A DNA stretch of 64,000 nucleotides. Source: an uncultured Brevibacillus sp. GTDB lineage: Bacteria > Bacillota > Bacilli > Brevibacillales > Brevibacillaceae. Location: positions 1-64,000 of the forward strand of contig CAMIVR010000004.1 of NCBI GenBank assembly GCA_946402065.1, in the 5' to 3' direction. The position numbers and the translations under genes are program-made. The notes below the pieces were generated by a model. It was not told where the DNA came from. It saw only the letters and a program-made list of their open reading frames with translations, and searched no databases. Shown here piece after piece: positions 39,640 to 49,520 of this stretch. How positions within the stretch are numbered: position 1 is the first letter of the stretch; every line of letters starts with the position of its first letter.

Positions 39640-40467
39640 ATGGTTAAATCCCCTCTTAGGTACCCTGGTGCCAAGAAGAAAGTTCTTAATCGATTCACCC
39701 AGTTTTGGGAAGTCCCTCATGTAGAGTACAGAGATGTTTTTGTTGGCGGAGGATCTACTTTTTTTGGTAAACCTGAATGTCCGAGAAACTGGTTGAATGA
39801 TTATGATGAAGAAATCGCGGCTTTCTTTATCTCAATGAGAGACTATCCTGAAGAACTTTGTAATTTAGTCATGTCTACAAAACCAACAGTTGAACTATGG
39901 AGACAAATAAAGGATAGAGATTTAAATACGGATTTAGAGAAAGGGTTCAGGACCTTGTTTTTAAACCGTACGACATTTAGCGGAATACTGAAAGGAAATC
40001 CAATTGGTGGGATTGAGCAAAAAAGCAAATATACTATTGATTGCCGCTGGAATCCTGTTGCATTGTGCGAACAAATTCGTTTGTGTAGTGAAATGCTACA
40101 AGGAGTTACAATCACAGCCTTAGATTTTTCAAGCGTAATTCAAGAAGCTGGAGAAAATGTTCTACTTTATCTTGATCCTCCTTATTACCACAAAGGAAAC
40201 CTCCTTTATCGTCAAGGGATGACGCACGAGGATCATGTAAGACTCTCCGATTTGCTAAAAGATACTGAACATAAATTTTTTATAACTTATGATGATTGTG
40301 AGGAGGTAAGAGAACTATACCAAGAATGGGCTTACCTGTACCCAGCATCTTGGTTTTATAGTAGTTCAAATAAAAAAGCTAGAGAAGTCGGCAAAGAACT
40401 ATTCATTTCTAACTTCATGATTTCTGAGCAAATTGCATGTAATTTTGGTATAGGAGGAGAAAATTAA
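39640..40467 (+). CDS. D12-class (Dam-like) N6-adenine DNA methyltransferase
   Basis: SPLRYPGAKKKVLNRF, FVGGGSTFFG, LLYLDPPYYHKGN. Confidence 0.93.
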   Translation: MVKSPLRYPGAKKKVLNRFTQFWEVPHVEYRDVFVGGGSTFFGKPECPRNWLNDYDEEIAAFFISMRDYPEELCNLVMSTKPTVELWRQIKDRDLNTDLEKGFRTLFLNRTTFSGILKGNPIGGIEQKSKYTIDCRWNPVALCEQIRLCSEMLQGVTITALDFSSVIQEAGENVLLYLDPPYYHKGNLLYRQGMTHEDHVRLSDLLKDTEHKFFITYDDCEEVRELYQEWAYLYPASWFYSSSNKKAREVGKELFISNFMISEQIACNFGIGGEN

Positions 40468-43400
40468 TGGAAATATCAAAGTTAATTAGACTAATTGAAC
40501 AAGAAATCACTGAAGTCGGAAAAACCGCCAAATCGGAAGAAGATGTACGACTAGGTTGCGAAAGTATTCTTAAAAATCACTTGCCTCAAATAGGAGTTCA
40601 ATATGATGCCAGATATGAAGTCACAGTAAGTAATGGCCGTATAGATGCCTTGTTCCATCATTTGATCACTGAATATAAAGAGCCTGGAAAACTAGCTACA
40701 AGAAATGGTTATGACCGGGCAACTGAGCAAGCTTTACAATATATTGAAAATCTAGCTAAAGAGAATAAGGAATCAACTGATAAATATATTGCAGTTTTAT
40801 TGGATGGAAAAAATATTGGATTTGTTAGATTTAATCAATCTAACAAAAAAATAATATCTCCTCTACTGCCCATCAACTTTGAATCAATTCGATTGTTTTT
40901 GAAATATATACACTCACTAAATTATAAAGCTTTAACGACATCTAATGTACTATCTGATTTTGGGCCTCAGAGTAAAATAACTGGCAATGTTATAAGAGCA
41001 CTATGGTCACGCTTTCAGAATCATCGGGATACACGTACATCTATGTATTTTACCGAATGGCGCAGATTGTTTGGACAAGTATCAGGTTTCGGTCAATTTA
41101 CTGGCCCTGAACATGGTGTTAATAGTATTGCAAAGCAATTAGGAATAGATATAAATAAAAAACCTGCTGAGTTCATCTTTGTTCTCCATACCTATTATTC
41201 CATTCTCATAAAATTAATCGCAGTCTTTATCATAGAGAACGCTAAAGAAACAAGTGGAATTTACAATACATTTAAGACGTCTTCTTTAGAAGAAAAAAAA
41301 TCTATGATTGAATCAATGGAAAATGGTACTATTTTTAGACGGTTAGGAATAACAAACTTTTTAGAAGGTGACTTCTTTGCTTGGTATCTTAATGAATGGG
41401 ATGAAAGCTCTGCCGCGGCAATACTAGAGGTACAAGAATGCTTATGTGACTATGAGCCTTCTACCCCATCACTTATGCCAGAATCTGTACGTGACTTATT
41501 AAAAACTTTGTATGAGCGACTGTTACCAAAACAAATTAGGCATGACTTAGGGGAATTTTATACTCCCGACTGGCTTGCTCACTATACTATTAATGCATCA
41601 GGATTTCTACCATCTGATAAAATACTCGATCCTACTTGTGGATCAGGAACTTTTTTAGTTCTATGTATAAAAGAAAAAATAGATCAATTACAAAAGGTAA
41701 TGAGTCCAGATGCACTTGTAAAACACATTTTATCCCATGTCTATGGATTTGACTTAAATCCATTAGCGGTTATTGCAAGCAGAACGAACTATCTACTTGC
41801 GCTCGGTGATCTATTAGGATATGCAGATGGTGATATAGAAATTCCTGTCTATCTAAGCGATGCGATTCTATCACCACAAAAGCAAGATAAAGGATACACT
41901 TATCGTATCGAAACTACAATGGGTCCAATTGAACTAATAATTCCAGATCAAGTTGTTTCAAATGGCTTTTTAGGAACAGTACTTATTCAAGTGGAAGAAC
42001 TAATTATTCAAACAGCTGAACAATTTTGTACACAAGAACAGGCTAGAAAACATCTTAAAGAGAGTATGATTAGGCTCGGATTATCTGAAAGCATATCTGA
42101 TATTGTAAAGTTATATGATGATATCATGGAGCTTGAAAAAAAGAATTGGAATAGAATTTGGTGCAGGATAATCAAAAATCACTTCAGTTCTGCAACTTTA
42201 AAGAATTTTGATGTTATTGTTGGAAATCCTCCATGGTTGCGTTGGACTAATCTTCCTGATATATATAGAAACTCTATCAAGGAATTTTGTGTGAATTACG
42301 GTCTCTTCTCCAAAGATAGATTTGTTGGTGGAATCGAGACTGACATATCAACAGTTATTTTGTACTCAACTGCCGAGAAATGGTTAAAACAGAATGGTAA
42401 GTTAGCCTTTCTAATAACAAGAAGTGTTTTTAAAACAGAATCATCTGAAGGATTCCGTAAATTTGAAATCCCAAATGACAGGAAAACAAAATTTAGAGTT
42501 ATGAAAGTGGAGGATTTTACAAGCATAAAACCTTTCGAGGGTGCGACCAACAAACCTGCCTTAATCCTTCTTGAAAAAGGAAATAAAAACACTGAATATC
42601 CTGTTCCGTGGATTGTTTGGAGCAAAAAAAACAAGAACCGTATCTCAGATGATTCCTCCCTTCAAACAGTCATTGATAACACAATTAGATCTGAAATGTC
42701 TGCCTACCCTATATATGCAGATGGTGGACCTTGGTTAACCTTAACTCCCGAGTATGTTGATCAATGTATACAATTAATTAATCGTCAAGGAGAACACAAC
42801 TATCCTGCAAGAAAAGGAATATGTACAGATAGGAACGGGATCTATTACGGAGCAATTCTTGATAAAAGGGGGCGGACAGATGTAATTTTCGAGAACAACC
42901 CTGACCTTGGAAGAACAACTGGTATTCCCATCATTCGTTCGATACTAGAAAAGGATCTAATCTATCCCATTGCTCGAGGAAGAGAAGTATCCTCGTTTCA
43001 ATGGGAATTCGGGAATGTTTATGGAATAGTTCCACAAGATAAAATGGATGGTTTTCCCGAGGATTTTATGAGGTTAAACTACAATAAAACACTACGTTTT
43101 TTTAGAGAGTTTGAAAATAATGAAGTTCATCACTTAACAACACGTGGGAGCTTTCGACGCTATCAAGCAAAGCGCAATGCTCCGTTCTACTCTTCTTGGA
43201 ATGTTGGTGAGTATACATTTGCACCTTATAAAGTCGCATGGTCTGAAATATCTGGAAGTTTCCAAGCTTGTGTATTATCCAGTATATCAAGTCCTTATTG
43301 GGAAACAAAAAGAATTGTTATCCCTGATCATAAGTTATATTTTGTTCCTCTTTACTCTGAATCTGAAGCTCATTTTCTCTGTGCCTTATTAAACGCTCCG

Positions 43401-43604
43401 CAAATAGAAGAGTTTGTAATGGGATATGTTGAAACTACACAAATCGGAACGCACGTCACAGAATACCTTAATTTACCAAAATTTGATGAGTCAAATGATT
43501 ATCATCAGGAATTATCACAGCTGTCTTTAAATGCCCACCACGATAATAATCTTGTTCAATCTACTCGAGAAAAAATTTCTCGTCTTCTTCATAAAATAAT
43601 CTAA
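40467..43604 (+). CDS. Type IIG-like restriction-modification enzyme (N-terminal nuclease-like domain, N6 MTase)
   Basis: N-term PD-(D/E)XK-like GRIDALFHHLITEYKEP; MTase ILDPTCGSGTFLVLCI, FDVIVGNPPWLRW; TAATG overlap with Dam-like gene. Confidence 0.82.
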   Translation: MEISKLIRLIEQEITEVGKTAKSEEDVRLGCESILKNHLPQIGVQYDARYEVTVSNGRIDALFHHLITEYKEPGKLATRNGYDRATEQALQYIENLAKENKESTDKYIAVLLDGKNIGFVRFNQSNKKIISPLLPINFESIRLFLKYIHSLNYKALTTSNVLSDFGPQSKITGNVIRALWSRFQNHRDTRTSMYFTEWRRLFGQVSGFGQFTGPEHGVNSIAKQLGIDINKKPAEFIFVLHTYYSILIKLIAVFIIENAKETSGIYNTFKTSSLEEKKSMIESMENGTIFRRLGITNFLEGDFFAWYLNEWDESSAAAILEVQECLCDYEPSTPSLMPESVRDLLKTLYERLLPKQIRHDLGEFYTPDWLAHYTINASGFLPSDKILDPTCGSGTFLVLCIKEKIDQLQKVMSPDALVKHILSHVYGFDLNPLAVIASRTNYLLALGDLLGYADGDIEIPVYLSDAILSPQKQDKGYTYRIETTMGPIELIIPDQVVSNGFLGTVLIQVEELIIQTAEQFCTQEQARKHLKESMIRLGLSESISDIVKLYDDIMELEKKNWNRIWCRIIKNHFSSATLKNFDVIVGNPPWLRWTNLPDIYRNSIKEFCVNYGLFSKDRFVGGIETDISTVILYSTAEKWLKQNGKLAFLITRSVFKTESSEGFRKFEIPNDRKTKFRVMKVEDFTSIKPFEGATNKPALILLEKGNKNTEYPVPWIVWSKKNKNRISDDSSLQTVIDNTIRSEMSAYPIYADGGPWLTLTPEYVDQCIQLINRQGEHNYPARKGICTDRNGIYYGAILDKRGRTDVIFENNPDLGRTTGIPIIRSILEKDLIYPIARGREVSSFQWEFGNVYGIVPQDKMDGFPEDFMRLNYNKTLRFFREFENNEVHHLTTRGSFRRYQAKRNAPFYSSWNVGEYTFAPYKVAWSEISGSFQACVLSSISSPYWETKRIVIPDHKLYFVPLYSESEAHFLCALLNAPQIEEFVMGYVETTQIGTHVTEYLNLPKFDESNDYHQELSQLSLNAHHDNNLVQSTREKISRLLHKII

Positions 43605-43625
43605 GAAACCTAGTATTCATAAGTT

Positions 43626-43656
43626 GAGCAGTTAGATTTCACTAACTGCTCATTAT
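43626..43656. terminator. Bidirectional terminator between type IIG and GajB-like genes
   Basis: Perfect 10-bp arms GAGCAGTTAG (43626-43635) / CTAACTGCTC (43642-43651). Confidence 0.8.
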
Positions 43657-43679
43657 TCTTCATGCCAAAAGGTATTGTA

Positions 43680-45629
43680 CTAACAGTACTCAAAATCATA
43701 AAACTTTTCTTTTCCATTCTTTTTACAGTACTCTTCAAGAACTCGATCAATACTTCCCGAAATTTCCTCATCACCATTTAAATGTATATATAGTTTGTTT
43801 CTAGCTCTACTCGCAGCAACATATACTATTCTTGTGAACTCCTCGTACTTCTTTTCGTAATCAGTGGTTGAATTTCCAAAAATAATAGGATTGCATAAAA
43901 CGTTTAGAGGAGAACATTCTTCGGAGTCCAGCCTATCAGCCCGTTCAATATTAATAAGTACATTATCAAACTCTGCTCCCTTAGCTTTGTGTATTGTCAT
44001 AAACCTACTATTTTCCGAAAATATTTCACAGCAAATTTTCTTTGACGTTATATACTGTAACTTATCGATATATTTGTATACCCCTTCGTAATAATCATCG
44101 TCACCTTCAAAAGGATATCTGAGATAGGATTTTACTGGAATTTCCAAATCATCTATCAATTCATTAATTCTCATTATTAAATCTTTGAGCAATATAGCAT
44201 TATCAATATAGCTATTTACATTCTCCCAAAATGTAAAGACTCTTTTCAATAATAAGTTGTTTTCCTGATTAAAACTTCGATATGAAGGTTCGATGTTAAA
44301 GTATTTTTCAAATACTGTAAACGCACTCGGTATGCATTTCCTACTGAATGCTTCTTCAAGTTCATTAATAGCTAGCATAGATTCAATCCATGCTTCCCTT
44401 TTTGCTTCAATCTCATTTTCTAATTTTCTTCCCATCTGGTATGAGTAGGCATTTATTATGTTGTTTACTAACCTACGTTGATCCTCATCAATGTTACTGA
44501 TATACTTTAACACCTCAGACCATTTTCTGCATAAAAATACTGTGTTCCTTTCAAGTATTGTTTCAAGAGGTTTAGAAAAATTGCTTTTACTTCTCTGCAT
44601 TAAAAAGGTTACTTTATGTTTATTTTCAAAGTTTAATTCACAAGTCTGCTCATTTAATTCAATGTCACCTTGCCGCAAGAAATTTAAGAAATTAATTATA
44701 TTCTGGGTACTTCTTCTGTTCCCTTTTATCACATAATTTTCAATTGGTAGACTTGAAGATAAATTAAAATTATGAAACTCCCTGTAATCGGCCCCTTGAA
44801 AAGAATAAATGGATTGGGCTACATCACCAATTACAGCTACAATAGATTCTTTCTCTGAAAGAATTCTAACAATCTTATTTTGAATTGGATTCGTGTCCTG
44901 ATATTCATCAATTAGAATATATGGAAATTCACACCTGATAAGATGTGTTGAAAGTTCATAATTCTTAAGAATTCTATAACCAAAATATAGAATCTCATCA
45001 AAGGTCAATCTGCCTGCCTCACCCCAAATATATTTTTTTACAGCTACGGCTACTTCTTGCGTTATGTTCTGATGATATTTCAAGCAAATACCAGTACTTT
45101 CGCTCATATATCCAGAGTTTAATAAAGTAATGTCAATCTGGACGTCCGCCATTTTATTGCGTGATAAATCATTATATAGATTAGAAGGGATTAATGGGTA
45201 GTTTCTCTCAAGATAACTATAAATATCTTCTTTTTTGTGACCACTTAAAACTGAAAATCCTTCTTGTACCGAAACTATTTCTTTGTTTTTATCTATTAGC
45301 AAACCAAATTCTTCTTTTATAATTTTTTTTAATTGGACCTGATTAGGTTTGATTATATATTCATTTATAAAAGAGTGAATGGTTGATACAACTACGTTAT
45401 GATTAAATGCTCCTAATCTGTTTTGAATCTGTTCAACAGCAACATTTGTATACGTAATACAAAGTATTTTCCGAAATTCACTCTGAAGTTTGGCGCTATG
45501 CTGGACCATCTGCTTTATATTTTCAATTAATAAATGAGTCTTTCCAGCTCCTGGACCAGCATATATTTTCAGATGCCTATTATTATCATAGATCCGTAAA
45601 TCATCAGAAGAGTTTATTTCCTGAGCCAT
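43680..45629 (-). CDS. gajB: UvrD-like helicase, Gabija GajB-like
   Basis: KIYAGPGAGKTHLLIENI, PYILIDEYQDTNPIQNKIVRIL, FMTIHKAKGAEFDNVLI, IVYVAASRARNKLYIHL; overlaps upstream OLD gene by 16 nt. Confidence 0.82.
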   Translation of the reverse strand: MAQEINSSDDLRIYDNNRHLKIYAGPGAGKTHLLIENIKQMVQHSAKLQSEFRKILCITYTNVAVEQIQNRLGAFNHNVVVSTIHSFINEYIIKPNQVQLKKIIKEEFGLLIDKNKEIVSVQEGFSVLSGHKKEDIYSYLERNYPLIPSNLYNDLSRNKMADVQIDITLLNSGYMSESTGICLKYHQNITQEVAVAVKKYIWGEAGRLTFDEILYFGYRILKNYELSTHLIRCEFPYILIDEYQDTNPIQNKIVRILSEKESIVAVIGDVAQSIYSFQGADYREFHNFNLSSSLPIENYVIKGNRRSTQNIINFLNFLRQGDIELNEQTCELNFENKHKVTFLMQRSKSNFSKPLETILERNTVFLCRKWSEVLKYISNIDEDQRRLVNNIINAYSYQMGRKLENEIEAKREAWIESMLAINELEEAFSRKCIPSAFTVFEKYFNIEPSYRSFNQENNLLLKRVFTFWENVNSYIDNAILLKDLIMRINELIDDLEIPVKSYLRYPFEGDDDYYEGVYKYIDKLQYITSKKICCEIFSENSRFMTIHKAKGAEFDNVLINIERADRLDSEECSPLNVLCNPIIFGNSTTDYEKKYEEFTRIVYVAASRARNKLYIHLNGDEEISGSIDRVLEEYCKKNGKEKFYDFEYC

Positions 45630-47701
45630 TCTAATCCCTCCCTTATGTATTCCGGAACGATTAAATCATTAATAAGATATTTGGGCTCCTTATTCAAATC
45701 ATCTTGAACATTTTTTGAAAGAATATTTAATGCAAGGTCACCTTTCTTATTTTTTGCATAACTCAGAAACAAGTTTGCAAAAAACAGCTTCTCAATTTTT
45801 TGTTGAAGTTCTTCATTGTCAGCATTTGTATAGTCATGTATATACAGTTCAATGTAATCACTAATCTTCTTTCTTGTTTTTGGATGCGTTATTAGATCTA
45901 AATTCATTTTCCAATCGAGTATTGACATATCCTCAATACCCTCAATAAATGGATGCAGATTGTTTGGTGAAACAAATTTAAGCAACCTTTTTACAACGAA
46001 TTTATTCTCGAAATTTTCTAAAAAGAGCTCATTCTCAAACGTTGATCCTAACTTTTTTTGTGTTTTAACTAAAATATTCTCATTTCCCAAAAATTCTTCG
46101 CTTATTGGTTCCATTAAAGTTAAGTGTTCTTGATATAAAGATAAATCATTAAATTTCCCATCCTCAAAATATTTGTAATCACAATCTCTAAAGCATAGAA
46201 CTTTAACACCCGTGTTTATAAATAATGGAAGAAAATGATCAAAATTTATGCCACCAACTTCTACTACTGAGATATGATTGCTCTCAATTTCATAATCAAT
46301 TCCACATTTACTTGCAAATGCAGACATTAACATCTTTTCTGCTAATCCCTCTACTAAAATTACTTTATAAGCAAATAACATATCAGACCTTGTCACATCC
46401 AAAAATTTAGCCAGATGTGCTTTACTTTCCTTATATTCTTCTTTCATATATTTATTTTTTAAATTATCCGAAACAACTTTATGTTCATTCACTACAGAAT
46501 TACGATAATACTTCAGTGAGATCATATCATCAATATCAGCTGACGCTGTTATATTAGGTGAATGGGTGGTTAAGAAAATCTGATTTTTGATAATTCTACC
46601 ACTGTCACCTCTCACACCATCTTCTTGAGCTTTTTCTCTCTCTTTTTTCTTTGATAATTCATCTGCCTGTTTTAAAGCACTCAAATACCTAAACAGTTTA
46701 TATTGCATTGCCGGATGTAGATGTGCTTCTGGCTCCTCAATCAGCAGAAGATTGTAGTCATTATTAATTTTGAACGCAATGATATTGTATATCTGAACAA
46801 GATTGTTATAACCCAAACCATTATTCTTCATCGGCATCTCATACCCTAATGACGTATCTTGAAGTATATATTGAAAATAACGTTCGAATGGGGAGTCATA
46901 TATAAAACTAGGCGTTAAAGAGTTATTTCCATTCTTTATTCCTACTTTGTCTTGATCGATTTCAATCAATTGCTTCATTTCTTCTGTAATCTCTGCAAAG
47001 CTAGTCCCAAGCAATTGAGTTATATTGGCTCTTAAATCGACTTTCCCATCATACATGTCTAGACGCTTCTTGACATATCTCTGGGTATGTGGGAGTAGAC
47101 CATCCGTAGTTCTATCGGCTGGTATGTAGTCTATATTAAAGATATTCTGTACTTCATTTTTTTTGATACTTTGATGAGACGTCGTATTATAGTAATTCCA
47201 AGAAAACTTTACGATAAACTTTTCCAATGAAAGCAGATAATCTTGAAGCTTATCTTTACTTTTCATTTCATCACGGTAGTCATTTAAGTATTTTGGATCA
47301 AGCTCATATTTAAGCAAAACTACTGCACTGATTACATAATTCTCATCATCAGTTAAAACATTCCCATCTTCATTGTAAACAATGAAATTCCTAAATCTTA
47401 AAATACCATCGTCAAAGCTATCTAATCTAAGTGAGTGTTGAATATGATAATAAATTTCGATACTTGGGGGATCTTTTTTATACATCTCAAGATTTGAGTG
47501 AAGGTCATTTTTATTGAAATCATGCACTGATCCAATATTCTCTGAAATATTATCCAGAAGATTAATAACCTTTAGCAAATTTGATTTCCCTGAATTGTTA
47601 GGTCCAATAATTATATTTATACCATCTTGAAATTCAACTACTGTATCATCAAAATTTCGAAATCGTTTAATATGAACCTTTTTTAAAAACATAACCATCA
47701 C
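45614..47701 (-). CDS. gajA: OLD-family ATPase-TOPRIM endonuclease, Gabija GajA-like
   Basis: NIIIGPNNSGKSNLLKVINLL, LLLIEEPEAHLHPAMQYKLFRYL, TOPRIM VILVEGLAEKMLM..VLCFRDCDYKYF. Confidence 0.82.
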   Translation of the reverse strand: MMVMFLKKVHIKRFRNFDDTVVEFQDGINIIIGPNNSGKSNLLKVINLLDNISENIGSVHDFNKNDLHSNLEMYKKDPPSIEIYYHIQHSLRLDSFDDGILRFRNFIVYNEDGNVLTDDENYVISAVVLLKYELDPKYLNDYRDEMKSKDKLQDYLLSLEKFIVKFSWNYYNTTSHQSIKKNEVQNIFNIDYIPADRTTDGLLPHTQRYVKKRLDMYDGKVDLRANITQLLGTSFAEITEEMKQLIEIDQDKVGIKNGNNSLTPSFIYDSPFERYFQYILQDTSLGYEMPMKNNGLGYNNLVQIYNIIAFKINNDYNLLLIEEPEAHLHPAMQYKLFRYLSALKQADELSKKKEREKAQEDGVRGDSGRIIKNQIFLTTHSPNITASADIDDMISLKYYRNSVVNEHKVVSDNLKNKYMKEEYKESKAHLAKFLDVTRSDMLFAYKVILVEGLAEKMLMSAFASKCGIDYEIESNHISVVEVGGINFDHFLPLFINTGVKVLCFRDCDYKYFEDGKFNDLSLYQEHLTLMEPISEEFLGNENILVKTQKKLGSTFENELFLENFENKFVVKRLLKFVSPNNLHPFIEGIEDMSILDWKMNLDLITHPKTRKKISDYIELYIHDYTNADNEELQQKIEKLFFANLFLSYAKNKKGDLALNILSKNVQDDLNKEPKYLINDLIVPEYIREGLEWLRK

Positions 47702-47857
47702 CTCGGGCTATATAGTTCTTTATAAACTCCATCAATATGGGCCAAAAGAATGTGTTCGTTCCTGTATAAATTCGACTTCATACCTGATTTTTCCTCTGAT
47801 TTTGTAGAAATTTGTATAAACGTCATGCCTTCTTTAAATTGATAAGGAGTTGTTTTT

Positions 47858-48835
47858 ATGAATAATTTCTTTACTTCTCTCCAAATCATACAAGCCAACA
47901 GCATCAATTTAATCGAATTCGCCAAATCTCAAGGCTATATTCTTGAAAATGGCGGCCGCCGCGCGCTTCATGCGAAGCAAAGTGGCGGTCTTTACTTTTT
48001 CCGGGATAGCAACAAATTCTATCACTTCTCAACAGACACCAGCGGCGGTCCCATCGACTTTGTGATGCAATTTATGCGAATGGATTTTAAAGAGGCCGTT
48101 GCGTATTTACTAGAAACTGGCTTGCCGCAGTATCAGACAGTTCCTTCCCTACCTAAACCTTCCGGCAAACTTCAGCTCCCGGATAAAGCCCCTAACTTTA
48201 AACGTGTAGCCTGGTATCTGATCCATGTTCGGGGTATCGATCCGAAAATAGTCTCTTGTCTAATGCACGAAAAAAAGCTATATCAGCAGGATAAAACCGG
48301 TAATTGTGTTTTTGTCGCCTACGATAAGAATGGTGTTGCCAAGTATTGCTCCTTGCGCGGCACCAGGCCGGAACGTCCTTTCAAGCAAGATCGGGAACAT
48401 TCCGACAAGAGCTATCCCTTTCACATCATCGGGTCTAGTCAAAAAGTTTATGTATGCGAAAGTCCCATTGACGCCATGAGCCATGCTACGCTTGCAAAAT
48501 TGAAAGGACTGGATTGGAAAAACGACCATCGCATTTCCCTGGGCTGTCTGTCCGACCTTGCTCTGGAACGATTTCTCCAACATCACCGTATTCATGAAAT
48601 CATTTTTTGTCTGGATAACGACCATAACGCAACGTTTCGTGATGGCAGCCCTGCTCCCAACTGGGGACAAGAGGCTGCCTTAAAATTTGCCCAAAAGTAC
48701 AACGATCAAGGCTACCAGACCTCGATTGAGAAACCGTTCCGCAAAGACTTCAATGAGGACCTGACAGCCATACGCCAAGCGAAATATGAAGCAGAACAAG
48801 CCATCAGAGAGGAGGAATGCGAGTATGAGCATTAG
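47858..48835 (+). CDS. DUF3991/TOPRIM primase-like ICE protein
   Basis: YFFRDSNKFYHFSTDTSGGPIDFVMQFMRMDFKEAVAYLL CHC2-like region; VYVCESPIDAMSHATL and IIFCLDNDHN TOPRIM. Confidence 0.85.
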   Translation: MNNFFTSLQIIQANSINLIEFAKSQGYILENGGRRALHAKQSGGLYFFRDSNKFYHFSTDTSGGPIDFVMQFMRMDFKEAVAYLLETGLPQYQTVPSLPKPSGKLQLPDKAPNFKRVAWYLIHVRGIDPKIVSCLMHEKKLYQQDKTGNCVFVAYDKNGVAKYCSLRGTRPERPFKQDREHSDKSYPFHIIGSSQKVYVCESPIDAMSHATLAKLKGLDWKNDHRISLGCLSDLALERFLQHHRIHEIIFCLDNDHNATFRDGSPAPNWGQEAALKFAQKYNDQGYQTSIEKPFRKDFNEDLTAIRQAKYEAEQAIREEECEYEH

Positions 48836-48867
48836 ATCTTTTTTCCATTGGATAAGAGAACTGCCGG

Positions 48868-48963
48868 ACCAAAAACAGAGGGGACCCCCTCTGTTTTTGG
48901 TGTAAAGGCAGGAATAGCAAAATGTCATTTTGCGAAAAAACAGCGTGAAAGCAGAGCTTTCAC
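48868..48963. other. Candidate oriT: three consecutive inverted repeats upstream of mobilization genes
   Basis: ACCAAAAACAGAGGGG-AC-CCCCTCTGTTTTTGGT (48868-48901); GCAAAATG-T-CATTTTGC (48917-48933); GTGAAAGC-AGA-GCTTTCAC (48945-48963). Confidence 0.6.
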
Positions 48964-49037
48964 CGACATTTTTACGGGTGTTCCCCCGACAATCGCATGT
49001 CGCTTGGCGGATAACCCCCAAGAGTGAGGTGCTGCCG

Positions 49038-49520
49038 TTGGCACGCGCAGAGAAAACGGTGCAAATCACCGTCAAGCTGCCCAAAAAACAATATGATGCA
49101 TTAAAAAAATACGCCGCTTCCAAGCATTTGAGCATGGCGGATATTGTGCGGGCGTTTATCCAAAAAGGCATGTCTGTGGAGGCTTATACCGAGGAGATCG
49201 ATTTCATCACGGCCATCATCCGCCAGGAGATCAAAATTGCCATTGACGGATTAAGCAACCGGCTAGCCGGACTCGCCAGCAAGGACTTAATCATGTCGGC
49301 TGCCTCCTACTACTCCACCATTGCGATTATCGCCGATCTGATTGATACGAATCGGTATACGACCTTTCGGGAGATCGAGAAGAAAGCGCGGCGGCTTGCG
49401 GTGGACTATGTCAAAATGAAGCTCACCGATGCTGAAAAACTGTTTTTGTCGGGGAATGCGTTGGATCAGAGCATCGAGCATCTACGCGGGGGCGACTCCG
49501 ATGTCGATCCTGATCTATAA
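49038..49520 (+). CDS. Ribbon-helix-helix-like relaxosome accessory protein (MobC-like)
   Basis: EKTVQITVKLPKKQYDALKKYAASKHLSMADIVRAFIQKG; immediately upstream of relaxase; TTG start. Confidence 0.65.
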   Translation: MARAEKTVQITVKLPKKQYDALKKYAASKHLSMADIVRAFIQKGMSVEAYTEEIDFITAIIRQEIKIAIDGLSNRLAGLASKDLIMSAASYYSTIAIIADLIDTNRYTTFREIEKKARRLAVDYVKMKLTDAEKLFLSGNALDQSIEHLRGGDSDVDPDL

